NCBI GenBank assembly: GCA_965279315.1
Contig: OZ257145.1
Location: 2,480,001 to 2,544,000, forward strand
Reading direction: 5' to 3'
Length of the DNA stretch: 64,000 nt
Source: JAPWJZ01 sp965279315
Lineage (GTDB): Bacteria; Pseudomonadota; Alphaproteobacteria; Micavibrionales; UBA2020
Positions 34,234 through 42,963 of this stretch are shown here, piece by piece (the stretch's first letter is position 1; each line of letters opens with the position of its first letter). The notes under the pieces were generated by a model, which saw nothing but the letters and a program-made list of their open reading frames with translations, searched no databases and was not told where the DNA came from. Made by a program: the position numbers and the translations under genes.

Positions 34234-35457
34234 TTACAGCACGAACGCCTTTTCACCATGCTGTGTTTCGTCGAGACCCGCTTCTTCATCCTCGGGCGTC
34301 ACGCGGATATCCATGAACATGCCGACGATTTTCAATACGGCATAAGTCACGATCATCGTATAGACGACGACTGCCGCAGCCCCCGCGACGTTCGCATACA
34401 GCAAGCCGTATCCGCCCTCAAGAACGCCATCCGCGCCTGCGGGATTGATCGCCTTGGTCGCAAAAACTGCCGTGAGCAACGTGCCGACCGTGCCGCCGAC
34501 TCCGTGGCAGGCGAAGACATCGACGGTGTCATCGGTTTTGAGTTTATGCTTCACAAGGCGCGCAGCGCCGTTGCAGGCGAGCGCAGCCACAGCACCGATA
34601 ATGATGGCCGCCTGCAGCGTCACATATCCGGCTGCGGGAGTGATCGCAACCAAGCCTGCAACCGCACCGACAGCGGCGCCGACAGCCGTGGGGCGGCCTT
34701 GCGCATACCAGTCGCACAGCATCCAGACGGTCATCGCCGTTGCCGCAGCAAAGAATGTCGCACCCGCAGCCATGGCAGCGAGCGGCGTCGCCCCGAGTGC
34801 GGAGCCTGCGTTAAAGCCAAACCAGCCGAACCATAGGAATGCGGTGCCGAGCAGCACGAGCGGCGCAGAAAAACCCTGTTGCTCGCTGCGTCCGAAATTC
34901 TGGCGCGGACCGAAGGTCAGTGCGGCGACGAGCGCGGCATAGCCCGACGTCATGTGGACGACAAGGCCGCCTGCGAAATCGAGCCCGCCCATTTTCGCAA
35001 TCCAGCCTCCCGGCCCCCAGACCCAATGCGCGACCGGCACATAGACCAGCAGCGACCACAACGCCATGATGATGAGCCACGCCTTGAAACGGATGCGCTC
35101 CGCAACTGCACCCGTAATCAACGCAGGGGTGATGATGGCGAAGGTCGCCTGAAACAGCATGAACAGCACATGGGGAATGGTTGCGCCGTAGGCGGGGTTG
35201 GGTTCCGCCCCTACGCCCTTGAGCATGAAGTATTCAAGATCGCCGATGAAACCGAAGGTGTTGCCGGAGAATACAAGACTGTAACCGCAAACCGCCCAGA
35301 GCAGCCCGACGATGCCAATGGAAACATAGCTCTGGAACTTGGTCGAAACCGCGTTGCGGCGTGTAACCATGCCGCCGTAGAAAAACGCGACACCTGGGGT
35401 CATGAGCAGGACGAGCGCCGTCGCCACCAGCATCCACGCAATATCCGCTCCAACCAT
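34234..35457 (-). CDS. amtB: Ammonium transporter
   Basis: 407 residues with about eleven membrane helices. Family features: MTPGVAFFYGGMV near residue 25, HWVWGPGGWIAKMGGLDFAG with the periplasmic gate and substrate site, GWFGFNAGSAL, and FACHGVGGTVGTLL holding a conserved pore His. No separate signal peptide. The ATG at 35457 has GGGAG upstream; 24 codons of the longer frame are not membrane-protein-like. glnK, its usual partner, is not adjacent. Confidence 0.95.
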   Translation of the reverse strand: MVGADIAWMLVATALVLLMTPGVAFFYGGMVTRRNAVSTKFQSYVSIGIVGLLWAVCGYSLVFSGNTFGFIGDLEYFMLKGVGAEPNPAYGATIPHVLFMLFQATFAIITPALITGAVAERIRFKAWLIIMALWSLLVYVPVAHWVWGPGGWIAKMGGLDFAGGLVVHMTSGYAALVAALTFGPRQNFGRSEQQGFSAPLVLLGTAFLWFGWFGFNAGSALGATPLAAMAAGATFFAAATAMTVWMLCDWYAQGRPTAVGAAVGAVAGLVAITPAAGYVTLQAAIIIGAVAALACNGAARLVKHKLKTDDTVDVFACHGVGGTVGTLLTAVFATKAINPAGADGVLEGGYGLLYANVAGAAAVVVYTMIVTYAVLKIVGMFMDIRVTPEDEEAGLDETQHGEKAFVL

Positions 35458-35531
35458 TTTGTGATCTCCCGTCCAGATTCTGATACGGGACGGTAATCTA
35501 ATCAGTTCAATGCTGCATTGCAACAACAACC

Positions 35532-36299
35532 TTAGCGGATTGCGATCACTGACATCTGACGGCCGTAATCGGCTTCCTTGCGGATGCAGGAACGGCGATA
35601 GCTGAAATAGGCGTTTTCGTTGGTCAGGGTGTCCTGTTTCGTGTCATGCACATCGGCAATACCAGCCGCTTTCAGGCGATGAACGATGTAACCTGGCAGG
35701 TCAAAAATCAGGTGGCCGGTTTTGTCGCCCGCGCGGAAAAATGCGCTGTTTGCGGCATCTTGCTCCAAAAACGGTTTTTCAAACCCTTCGCTGACTTCAT
35801 AGGATTGCGGACCGATGCAGGGGCCGATGGCAGCGGAGATTTCTTCTTTTTTCGCGCCAAGGGCGATCATGGCGTTGATGGTCTCCTCCATGACGCCTGA
35901 CAGTGCGCCTTTCCATCCTGCATGGGCAGCACCCACGATGCGCGATTTTTTAGCGGCGAACAGCACGGGCGCGCAATCGGCAGTCAGCACGGCGATGCCG
36001 ATGCCTTTCTGGTCGGTCACAAGCGCATCGGCGGAGGGCGCCTGTTCGCGCGTCCATGCGTTGGTCACGGTGATGACCTTGTTGCTGTGCACCTGTTTCA
36101 GCGTAATGACTTTATCGGCCTCAACACCGATCGTTTCCGCGACTTTCTCGCGGTTGAGTTTCACATGATCCGGATTGTCCTGCGACGACCATGCGCAATT
36201 AAGCGAGCCGTAAAGCCCGCCGCTCGCGCCGCCGATGCGCGTAAAAAAACCGTGGCTGAGCCACTTCATTTTTTCAAGATCGGTCGTCAGAAACTTCAT
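35532..36299 (-). CDS. pgeF: Peptidoglycan editing factor PgeF (YfiH/LACC1 family)
   Basis: 255 residues. GFFTRIGGASGGLYGSLN at the start, LKQVHSNKV, AVLTADCAPVLF with the metal-site Cys, and AAHAGWKGALSGV with the metal-site His are all in place. Family members were annotated as polyphenol oxidases; PgeF removes wrongly incorporated L-Ser from muropeptide precursors and LACC1 relatives cleave purine nucleosides. Overlaps the methyltransferase gene by 4 bases, in an lgt-midA-pgeF unit. Confidence 0.93.
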   Translation of the reverse strand: MKFLTTDLEKMKWLSHGFFTRIGGASGGLYGSLNCAWSSQDNPDHVKLNREKVAETIGVEADKVITLKQVHSNKVITVTNAWTREQAPSADALVTDQKGIGIAVLTADCAPVLFAAKKSRIVGAAHAGWKGALSGVMEETINAMIALGAKKEEISAAIGPCIGPQSYEVSEGFEKPFLEQDAANSAFFRAGDKTGHLIFDLPGYIVHRLKAAGIADVHDTKQDTLTNENAYFSYRRSCIRKEADYGRQMSVIAIR

Positions 36300-37414
36300 T
36301 CTTCCTGCTCCTCCGCGGGCGGATGCGCGGCGTCAAACCCGGCCGGCTTGATTATATCCGTTTTGCGCGTCAGACCCAAGACCTTGAACAGGCTGCCCAT
36401 CTCGTCCGGCGAGGTGAGGCGGTGGAAAGCCTTCTGGATGTCTTCCAGCTGTTTCTCGTTGGCCTTTTCCTGCAAAGCCTCCGCGCGCTGCGAGATGCCG
36501 AGGTTCAGCAGGAACGACCCCTGCTCCGCCGGCCCATGCACATCGAGGATGCGTGCAGCCCGTTCTTTCAACGCCACAAAATCGACATGCGCGGTGATAT
36601 CGTCGCCACCCGGGTTTTCCAGCACATCCGTAAACTTATGACGGCGCAGCGTTTGCAGCGTATCGCCGAAACCGCGCTGGTCATAGCCGTAATCGATCAG
36701 CAGCGCAGCACCGCCGGATTCATCCAGCAGCGTCACGATCTGGTCCATCGCTGCCAGCGATACGGGGCTTTTCTCGATGATCGCGGCCTCCGGTGCGGGC
36801 GGCAGTGGCGGGCCTTCGTAGGGCTGGGTCATAAAGAAAAAACTATCCTTCATGCGGTCAAACCCGATGCAGCGTTCATGCCATTCGCCATTGGCCATCA
36901 CGTATTGGTGAATGGGCAGCGCATCGAAAAATTCATTGGCGAGGATGAATGAAACGCCGGGCGGCACTTCCTCCAGCTTTTCATGCCAGACGGGATCATA
37001 GCCCTTCAGCACTTCGGCCTGATGGCGGCGCAGCAGCGGGCTGTTTTCGACAAGGTGCAACTGAAACGCGGCCTTGCAATCAGGCCATGCCGAAATGGTG
37101 CGCATTACATCTGCAGCGAGCGACCCCCTGCCAGGCCCCAATTCGATCAGCCGCGCGAATTCCGGCTTCCCCAACTGCATCCAGCCGTCGACAACCCATG
37201 CGCCAATCATTTCGCCGAACATCTGCGAAATTTCGGGCGCGGTCGTGAAGTCACCATCGGCGCCGAACGGGTCGCGCGCCGCATAGTAATGCGTCGCCGC
37301 AACTTCCATGAATTCGGCCACGGTCACGAAACCGTTATCCGCGATACGGCGGATCAGTTCCAGAAACGCGGCGGTCGGTTCAGGCCTTGACGGGTTCTGC
37401 ATTTTTTCGTGCAT
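36296..37414 (-). CDS. MidA/NDUFAF7-type SAM-dependent methyltransferase
   Basis: 372 residues. Opening ITDNGFVTVAEFM-like (RIADNGFVTVAEFMEVA), YYAARDPFGADGDFTTAPEISQMFGE, the SAM-binding LIELGPGRGSL, and FILANEFFDALPIHQ match the family of mitochondrial NDUFAF7, which methylates an arginine in a complex I subunit during assembly. The bacterial target is not established. Pro/Glu-rich tail. Start 37414 or 37402 (two Met), inside the lgt 3' end. Confidence 0.92.
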   Translation of the reverse strand: MHEKMQNPSRPEPTAAFLELIRRIADNGFVTVAEFMEVAATHYYAARDPFGADGDFTTAPEISQMFGEMIGAWVVDGWMQLGKPEFARLIELGPGRGSLAADVMRTISAWPDCKAAFQLHLVENSPLLRRHQAEVLKGYDPVWHEKLEEVPPGVSFILANEFFDALPIHQYVMANGEWHERCIGFDRMKDSFFFMTQPYEGPPLPPAPEAAIIEKSPVSLAAMDQIVTLLDESGGAALLIDYGYDQRGFGDTLQTLRRHKFTDVLENPGGDDITAHVDFVALKERAARILDVHGPAEQGSFLLNLGISQRAEALQEKANEKQLEDIQKAFHRLTSPDEMGSLFKVLGLTRKTDIIKPAGFDAAHPPAEEQEE

Positions 37415-38192
37415 ATTGAATGACCAAAAGACCGGCGATAATCATCGGCAGGCACAATAATTGCCCCATCGAGAAATACCCAAAATAAAGGCCGAGTTGC
37501 GCATCCGGCTCGCGGAAATATTCCACGAAGGCGCGGCTGAGGCCATAGCCCACCAGCAGCGTGCCGAACAGGAAACCGGGGCTGCGGCGTATTTTAGCAT
37601 TGCGGGCCATCAGGAACAGGATACCGCCCAGCACCAGCCCCTCCAGCCCCGCTTCGTACAGCTGGCTGGGATGGCGCGGCACATCAGGGCCGCCATGCGG
37701 GAAATACATGCACCATGGCACGTTGGTCGGGCGGCCGAACAATTCACCGTTCACGAAATTCGCGAGTCTGCCAAAGAACAAACCAATCGGCACGACGGTG
37801 GATACAATGTCGCCCATCGCGAAGGGATGGAATTTGTGATAGCGCGAATAGGCAACGATGGCGGTCACAACCCCCAGCAGCCCGCCGTGGAAAGACATGC
37901 CGCCTTCCCAGATTTTGAAAATCTGCACGGGTTCGGCCATGAAGGCCTCGAAGTTATAAAACAGCACATAACCGATACGCCCGCCGAGGATCACGCCCAG
38001 CACCAGCCAAGGCAGGATATTGTCGATATCAAGGCGGTTCGGGCGACGGTCGCGGTCGAGATCGGCAAGCCAGCTGCCGTAAATCCATCCACCGATAAAA
38101 CCCGTCAGGTAGGCAAGCGCATACCAGCGGATATGCAGAGGCCCAAGGCTGAGCGCAATGGGGTCAATATCGGGAAAGGTAAAGCAGGACAT
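37380..38192 (-). CDS. lgt: Prolipoprotein diacylglyceryl transferase
   Basis: 270-residue inner-membrane enzyme with seven helices. Signature GGRIGYVLFYN near residue 70, FHGGLLGV with the essential His, and RLANFVNGELFGRPTNVPW; HPSQLYEAGLEG follows. It puts the diacylglyceryl group on lipobox cysteines, so it serves the lipoproteins in this window. Overlaps the downstream methyltransferase start by 35 bases. Confidence 0.96.
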   Translation of the reverse strand: MSCFTFPDIDPIALSLGPLHIRWYALAYLTGFIGGWIYGSWLADLDRDRRPNRLDIDNILPWLVLGVILGGRIGYVLFYNFEAFMAEPVQIFKIWEGGMSFHGGLLGVVTAIVAYSRYHKFHPFAMGDIVSTVVPIGLFFGRLANFVNGELFGRPTNVPWCMYFPHGGPDVPRHPSQLYEAGLEGLVLGGILFLMARNAKIRRSPGFLFGTLLVGYGLSRAFVEYFREPDAQLGLYFGYFSMGQLLCLPMIIAGLLVIQYARKNAEPVKA

Positions 38193-38342
38193 TAAATTAC
38201 CCTCTGCGCCTTGGTTTTGTATTAATCATGCTCCGGCTTGTTTTATTTGGCTTTTTGTCGTCTTTTGAGCGTCCGGATGGCTGAATCAATTGCATAGACT
38301 ATAAACTCCATGATAGTAAAGGGTGCAAACAGGGGCAGTATT

Positions 38343-38651
38343 ATGAGAAGTGCACGCGACAATCTGAAGTTATTCGATGATCTCGCCAAAATGGCGACCG
38401 GTGCCTTGGGCTCGTTCGGCGATGTGCGCGAACAGGTCCGCAAGCTGGTCAAGGAACGCGTCGATCAGGCCCTGTCCAAAATGGACCTCGTGACCCGCGA
38501 CGAATTCGAGCGCGTTGAAGCGATGGCCGAGCGTGCCCGCGAACGCCAGGAAGACCTTGAAGACCGCCTGAAGGCGCTCGAAAAATCGCTGAAAACCAAA
38601 GCCGCCCCGAAATCCGCCCCGAAACCTGCGGCAAAAGGAAAAAAGAAATGA
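38343..38651 (+). CDS. UbiK-like accessory factor (BMFP domain)
   Basis: 102 residues from ATG 38343, which has AGGGG upstream. N-terminal helix NLKLFDDLAKMATGALGS, then RKLVKERVDQAL, VTRDEFERVEAMAERARER and a heptad coiled coil to about residue 85, ending in a Lys/Ala/Pro tail. This is the BMFP/YqiC pattern; UbiK supports ubiquinone synthesis under aerobic conditions. Overlaps the YbjN-type gene by 4 bases. Confidence 0.88.
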   Translation: MRSARDNLKLFDDLAKMATGALGSFGDVREQVRKLVKERVDQALSKMDLVTRDEFERVEAMAERARERQEDLEDRLKALEKSLKTKAAPKSAPKPAAKGKKK

Positions 38652-39160
38652 TCAGCTCCCCCTTCGATTACGCACCCGATATCGGCGACAATAACCCGCT
38701 TGAGATGGTCGAAGAACTTTGCGAGACCAAGGACTGGAAATTCGTGCGTGTCGACAACGAACTGATGACGCTGACCGTGCAGGGCACGAAGGCGAAATAC
38801 GAAATCTGCCTCGAATGGCAGGAAGAATTCTCCGCCATCCTGTTCGCCTGCTCCGTGCCGGTGGAAATCAAGGATGATGTCTATGACGCAGGCGCGCTCG
38901 CCATTCAGGAAATCAACGAAAACCTGTGGCTGGGCCATTTCGACCTGTCGAACAAGGGCGTGTTCCCGACCTATCGCCACACCCTGCTGTTCCGCATGAT
39001 CCCCGCCGGCCTTGCGGTCGATATCGTGCAGGACACCATCGAAATCGCGATTGCGGAATGCAACCGCTTCTACCCGACATTCCAGCTGATCCAGGCGGGC
39101 GACACGCGCGTGCAGGATAACCTGAATGCAGCCATTTTCGAAACCGTCGGCGAAGCGTAA
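38648..39160 (+). CDS. YbjN domain-containing protein
   Basis: 170 residues. NPLEMVEELCETKDWKFVRV at the start, LEWQEEFSAILFACSV and EINENLWLGHFDLSNKG near the middle, then YRHTLLFRM, match the YbjN fold related to type III secretion chaperones. Function is not established; alphaproteobacterial copies sit next to proC, as here (5-base gap). Confidence 0.87.
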   Translation: MISSPFDYAPDIGDNNPLEMVEELCETKDWKFVRVDNELMTLTVQGTKAKYEICLEWQEEFSAILFACSVPVEIKDDVYDAGALAIQEINENLWLGHFDLSNKGVFPTYRHTLLFRMIPAGLAVDIVQDTIEIAIAECNRFYPTFQLIQAGDTRVQDNLNAAIFETVGEA

Positions 39161-39165
39161 TCACC

Positions 39166-39966
39166 ATGCCAGCATCGAATATCCTGCTCGTCGGCTGCGG
39201 CAAGATGGGCGGCGCGCTGCTCCGCCGCTGGCAGGAATTGCAGCTGTATAAAGACATCCGGATTGTCGAGCCCTCGCCCATCAACGTGCTGGCGGCAAAG
39301 CAAGTCCCCGATTTCTCAAAAATTCCCGCGACCTTCAAGCCCGGCGTCATCGTCATGGCGGTGAAGCCGCAGGTGCTGCCAGATGTGACCGCGCTGTACA
39401 AGGATTATGCATCCAAGGACGCGCTGGTGATTTCGATTGCTGCCGGCAAGCCCGTGTCGTTCTTTGAAAAAGAACTTGGCAAGAAAGCCGCCATCGTGCG
39501 CTCCATGCCCAACACCCCTGCCTCCATCGGTGAAGGCATCACGGTTGCTTATGCGAACCGCAACGTGTCGCGCGCGCAAAAGGCGATGGCGACGGAACTG
39601 CTCAGCGCTGTCGGTGATGTGCTGTGGGTGGCGGATGAAAAACTGCTGAACCCCGTGACCGCGCTTTCGGGCAGCGGGCCTGCCTATGTGTTCCTGCTGA
39701 TCGAAGCATTGACCAATGCCGGCAAGAAAATCGGCCTTGAGGCAAAAATGGCCGAGCAGCTTGCCCGCCAGACGGTCATCGGCTCTGCCGCTTTGGCAAA
39801 AGAATCCGGCGATATCCCCGCATCAAAACTACGCGACAACGTCACATCGCCCGGCGGCACGACTGCAGCAGCGCTGGATGTGCTGATGAAGGATGAAGCG
39901 TTGCAAAAGCTGTTCGACAAGGCGTTGCTGGCCGCAACTAAACGCGCAGAAGCGCTGTCGAAGTAA
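39166..39966 (+). CDS. proC: Pyrroline-5-carboxylate reductase
   Basis: 266 residues. NAD(P)-binding LLVGCGKMGGALLRRW at the start, SIAAGKPVSFFE, VRSMPNTPASIGEGI, ALSGSGPAYVFLLIEAL and SPGGTTAAAL near the C-terminus make the call clear. Catalyses the last step of proline synthesis. Third in the ubiK-ybjN-proC unit. Confidence 0.95.
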   Translation: MPASNILLVGCGKMGGALLRRWQELQLYKDIRIVEPSPINVLAAKQVPDFSKIPATFKPGVIVMAVKPQVLPDVTALYKDYASKDALVISIAAGKPVSFFEKELGKKAAIVRSMPNTPASIGEGITVAYANRNVSRAQKAMATELLSAVGDVLWVADEKLLNPVTALSGSGPAYVFLLIEALTNAGKKIGLEAKMAEQLARQTVIGSAALAKESGDIPASKLRDNVTSPGGTTAAALDVLMKDEALQKLFDKALLAATKRAEALSK

Positions 39967-40380
39967 TTATTTCCTGCCCCTGTTGCCGTCCGTCCCCAAA
40001 CCGATCGCTTTTGCAAGGCTGGAGCGTTTTTCGGCGTAGTTCGGCGCGACCATCGGATAATCGTCGGGCAGGTTCCATTTCGCGCGGTAATCTTCCGGCG
40101 TCATGTTATAGGCGGTTTTCAAATAACGTTTCAGCATTTTCATCTTCTTGCCGTCTTCAAGGCAAACAAGATAATCGGGCATGATCGATTTGCCGACGGA
40201 AACGGCGGGTTCCAGACCATGCGCATGGACATGTTTCACTTCGCCCTTTTGCAAGGCCTGCAGCGTATCGAAAACCTCCCGGATCAGCGCGGGCAGGTTA
40301 TCGACCTTGTGATGCGCGGCATATCCTGCCACGATCTGCGATGTATGAGCCAGCAGATCGGCTCTTGACTTGTCGTCCAT
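39967..40380 (-). CDS. MucR/Ros-family regulator with degenerate zinc finger
   Basis: 137 residues from ATG 40380 with GGAG upstream. The C-terminal block matches MucR/Ros: DYLVCLEDGKKMKMLKRYL then YRAKWNLPDDYPMVAPNYA. In Ros the finger uses C-x2-C and two His; here only C73 is kept, the second Cys is D76, and the His positions are Y86 and A90, so zinc binding as in Ros is unlikely. Zinc-less relatives are known in rhizobia. MucR proteins bind AT-rich DNA and act as global, H-NS-like repressors. The residues before 60 form the oligomerisation region. Confidence 0.88.
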   Translation of the reverse strand: MDDKSRADLLAHTSQIVAGYAAHHKVDNLPALIREVFDTLQALQKGEVKHVHAHGLEPAVSVGKSIMPDYLVCLEDGKKMKMLKRYLKTAYNMTPEDYRAKWNLPDDYPMVAPNYAEKRSSLAKAIGLGTDGNRGRK

Positions 40381-40432
40381 GCAAATACTCCATTCATTTA
40401 TTATAACACGATGAAGTAAATCTGCCAAATGG

Positions 40433-41089
40433 TCAGGATTTCGCGATGGTGACGTCGGCTTCGCGCAAATAGAACGGCACGGGATGCTCGCCCTGCCCCG
40501 CCTTCTGGAATTTGGCGATGCCAATCCGCGCCGCGTCCGCCGCCGTGATTTTCGCGTTATGCGTCACGGCACCCGCCAATAGCGGCTGCAATTTTTCGGC
40601 GGCATCGCCAGACAACAGGAGGGGACCGGAAACCGCCGCCAGTTTTTGCAGGAAATCTTCCGGCGACAGGTTCACCGGCGGAATGACGATATTTCCCGCC
40701 CCATCGTTCACCTGAAAATACAGTTCTTCGCGCCACGACTCGACGCAGATGATGTTCGTGTAACCGGCGCGCCGGGCTGCGAACAATTCAAAAGCCGAAA
40801 CGCCCATCACAGGCACTTCCGCCGCCATCGCCAGCGCGCGCATGGTCGCAAGGCCGATGCGGATGCCCGTAAAGCTTCCCGGCCCCGTCACAACGGCGAG
40901 CAAATCCAGCTGTTGATACGTCAGTTGCGCGGCATCCAGCGCCTTTTGTGCATGCTGGAGCAGCAAGTTTCCCTGATCCCGTGTTTCGGTCGTTTCATAT
41001 GCATGCACCAGCTGCCCATCCACGACAAGGGCGAGTGTCAGCAGCGTATTCGCCGTATTTACCGCAAGGCACTTCACAGGATTTTGCAA
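40433..41089 (-). CDS. tsaB: tRNA t6A synthesis protein TsaB
   Basis: 218 residues with the ASKHA fold. LAVNTANTLLTLALV at the start, VTGPGSFTGIRIGLATMRAL near residue 67 and MGVSAFELFAA are diagnostic. It is the non-catalytic partner of TsaD in making t6A at position 37 of ANN-decoding tRNAs. The DSS of typical N-termini is changed to NTA. Overlaps the end of the nitroreductase gene by 16 bases. Confidence 0.93.
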   Translation of the reverse strand: MQNPVKCLAVNTANTLLTLALVVDGQLVHAYETTETRDQGNLLLQHAQKALDAAQLTYQQLDLLAVVTGPGSFTGIRIGLATMRALAMAAEVPVMGVSAFELFAARRAGYTNIICVESWREELYFQVNDGAGNIVIPPVNLSPEDFLQKLAAVSGPLLLSGDAAEKLQPLLAGAVTHNAKITAADAARIGIAKFQKAGQGEHPVPFYLREADVTIAKS

Positions 41090-41667
41090 ACCTCGTCAAA
41101 GGTGAAGCGCGGGCTGCGCGGGAACAGCTTGCTGTCGTCGCCATAGCCAATTGCGCAGATGAAATTCGACTTGAATTTTCCGTCGGGGAAAAACTCGGCA
41201 TCGGTTTTCGCCTGGTCGTAACCCGACATCGCCCCGCAATCGAGGCCATGGGCGCGCGCCGCGATGATGAAATACGCCGCCTGCAGCGAACTGTTGCGGA
41301 AGGCCGTGTCGTAAATCGCCTTGTCATTGCCCGCGAACCACGACCGCGCATCGGCATGCGGGAACAGCTTCGGCAGCTTGTCGTAGAATTCGGTATCCCA
41401 TGCCAGTATGGCGGTCACGGGCGATGTCATCACCTTTGCCACATTGCTTTCCATCAGGAATGGCTTCAGCCGTTCTTTCGCCTCTTTCGTTTTCAAAAAG
41501 ACAATACGCAGGGGGCAGGAATTCGCGCTGGTCGGGCCGAATTTCATGTCATCGTGGATTTTTTGCAACAATTCGTCGGAAACTGGCTTGGCCAGCCAGC
41601 CGTTCGCGGTGCGGGCTTTCCTGAAAATCGTGTCAAAAGCCTGGTCTGTTAATGGCGCAACGGTCAT
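41074..41667 (-). CDS. Nitroreductase-family malonic semialdehyde reductase (RutE-like)
   Basis: 197 residues. FMN-binding start ARTANGWLAKPVSDELLQ, KFGPTSANSCPLRIVFLK near residues 46-63 and MSGYDQAKTDAEFF are typical of RutE/HadB-type nitroreductases. RutE reduces malonic semialdehyde in pyrimidine breakdown, but no other rut genes are present, so the substrate is open. ATG at 41667 has GGGAA upstream. Confidence 0.87.
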   Translation of the reverse strand: MTVAPLTDQAFDTIFRKARTANGWLAKPVSDELLQKIHDDMKFGPTSANSCPLRIVFLKTKEAKERLKPFLMESNVAKVMTSPVTAILAWDTEFYDKLPKLFPHADARSWFAGNDKAIYDTAFRNSSLQAAYFIIAARAHGLDCGAMSGYDQAKTDAEFFPDGKFKSNFICAIGYGDDSKLFPRSPRFTFDEVCKIL

Positions 41668-41705
41668 GCTAATATTCCCTATCACCTGTTATCTTTTGGG
41701 CAAAG

Positions 41706-42854
41706 ATGCTTACTATTCAAAAACATAAATGCGGCGTCTTGTACAGCGCCATTTTGGGTTTGAGCCTTTTACTGGGCGCGCCCGCGCATGCGTCGATCGA
41801 GGCCGACCAGAGCAGCGCGGTTGTGTTTGTCTATCAGCGCATCGGCGAAGACAGCATGCCCCGCAGCAGCATTTCAACCGAACAGTTCACTGCGCATATC
41901 AACGAATTGAAGGCCGGCGGATACAAGGTCATGCCGCTGGCGAAAATCGTCGATGCCATCCGCGCGGGCGAAAGCCTGCCGCAAAATACAGTCGCAATCA
42001 CCTTTGACGGCGCGTATCTGTCGACCATCAATAACGCGCTGCCGATATTGAAGGAAGCGGCGCTGCCCTACACCATATTTTTCGCAACCGACATGGCGGA
42101 TGGCGGCGCGCCCACCCATGCGGTTTGGGACCAGATAAAAACACTGCGCCGCGACGGGCTTGCCAGCTTCGGCATCATGCCCTCGGCATATGCCCATATG
42201 GTGAGCCAGACGCCCGCGCAGAACGCCGCCATCGTCAACAAGGCGCTGACGCGGTTCAAGGAACAAATGGGCGAAGACGCGCCGTTTTTTGCTTATCCCT
42301 ATGGCGAATATTCGGGCGCGGTCAAAAAGCTGCTGGGCGATTATGCCTTCAAGGCGGTTTTTGCGCTGCAATCGGGCGTGGTGCACGGCAAATCGGACTT
42401 CCTTGCCCTGCCGCGCTTTATCATGACCGATAATTATGGCGACCTCGACCGTTTCCGCCTGACCGCCAACGCCCTGCCCCTGCCCGTGACCGACATGATC
42501 CCCGAAGACATGGTGCTGAAGGAAAATCCGCCGATGATCGGCTTTACCGTGACACCCGAGCTGACGGCATTATCAAAACTTTCCTGCTTTGCCTCCGGCA
42601 TCGGCAAGCTGGACATGACGCGCCCCGGCGGCGGGCGTGTGGAGATACGCCTGAAAGAACCGCTGCAGGAACGCCGCACGCGCATCAACTGCACCCTGCC
42701 CGATGACACCGTCATTCCCGGACGCCCGCAAAGCTGGCGTTGGTACGGCATGCAATTGATCGCCACCGATTTCGGCGACGATGTCGAGGCTGATCCCGCA
42801 ACGCCGGGACAGGCCGAGGAAGAAGAAACCGACGCCAATCCCGGCGAAGAATAA
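41706..42854 (+). CDS. Secreted polysaccharide-deacetylase-like protein, active site altered
   Basis: 382 residues with a signal peptide ending near APAHA-S30. The NodB-like fold is readable: VVFVYQRIGEDSMPRSSIS, then AITFDGAYLST at residues 98-108 where active enzymes have T-F-D-D-G. D101 (base) is kept but the metal Asp is G102. The H-x3-H metal motif appears as G-I-M158-P-S-A-Y162, again without His. FFAYPYG keeps the third motif. Loss of all three metal ligands suggests a non-catalytic, carbohydrate-binding role. The C-terminal 120 residues add an unrecognised domain and an Asp/Glu-rich tail. Confidence 0.78.
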   Translation: MLTIQKHKCGVLYSAILGLSLLLGAPAHASIEADQSSAVVFVYQRIGEDSMPRSSISTEQFTAHINELKAGGYKVMPLAKIVDAIRAGESLPQNTVAITFDGAYLSTINNALPILKEAALPYTIFFATDMADGGAPTHAVWDQIKTLRRDGLASFGIMPSAYAHMVSQTPAQNAAIVNKALTRFKEQMGEDAPFFAYPYGEYSGAVKKLLGDYAFKAVFALQSGVVHGKSDFLALPRFIMTDNYGDLDRFRLTANALPLPVTDMIPEDMVLKENPPMIGFTVTPELTALSKLSCFASGIGKLDMTRPGGGRVEIRLKEPLQERRTRINCTLPDDTVIPGRPQSWRWYGMQLIATDFGDDVEADPATPGQAEEEETDANPGEE

Positions 42855-42890
42855 CAGCTGCCATAATCACGTTGTTTTCTGAACCTATTG

Positions 42891-42907
42891 CCAAACGGTT
42901 CGTTTGG
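42891..42907. promoter_or_regulatory. Perfect palindrome upstream of sodB
   Basis: CCAAACG and CGTTTGG are perfect 7-bp inverted arms around GTT, 57 bases before the sodB ATG and next to a possible -10 (TATTCT). It looks like a repressor or activator site, perhaps for redox or metal control; the protein is not identified. Confidence 0.45.
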
Positions 42908-42963
42908 ACTATTCTTAGAGCCGGAATTCAACGACTTAAATTATGTAATCAGGAGGAGCCACT

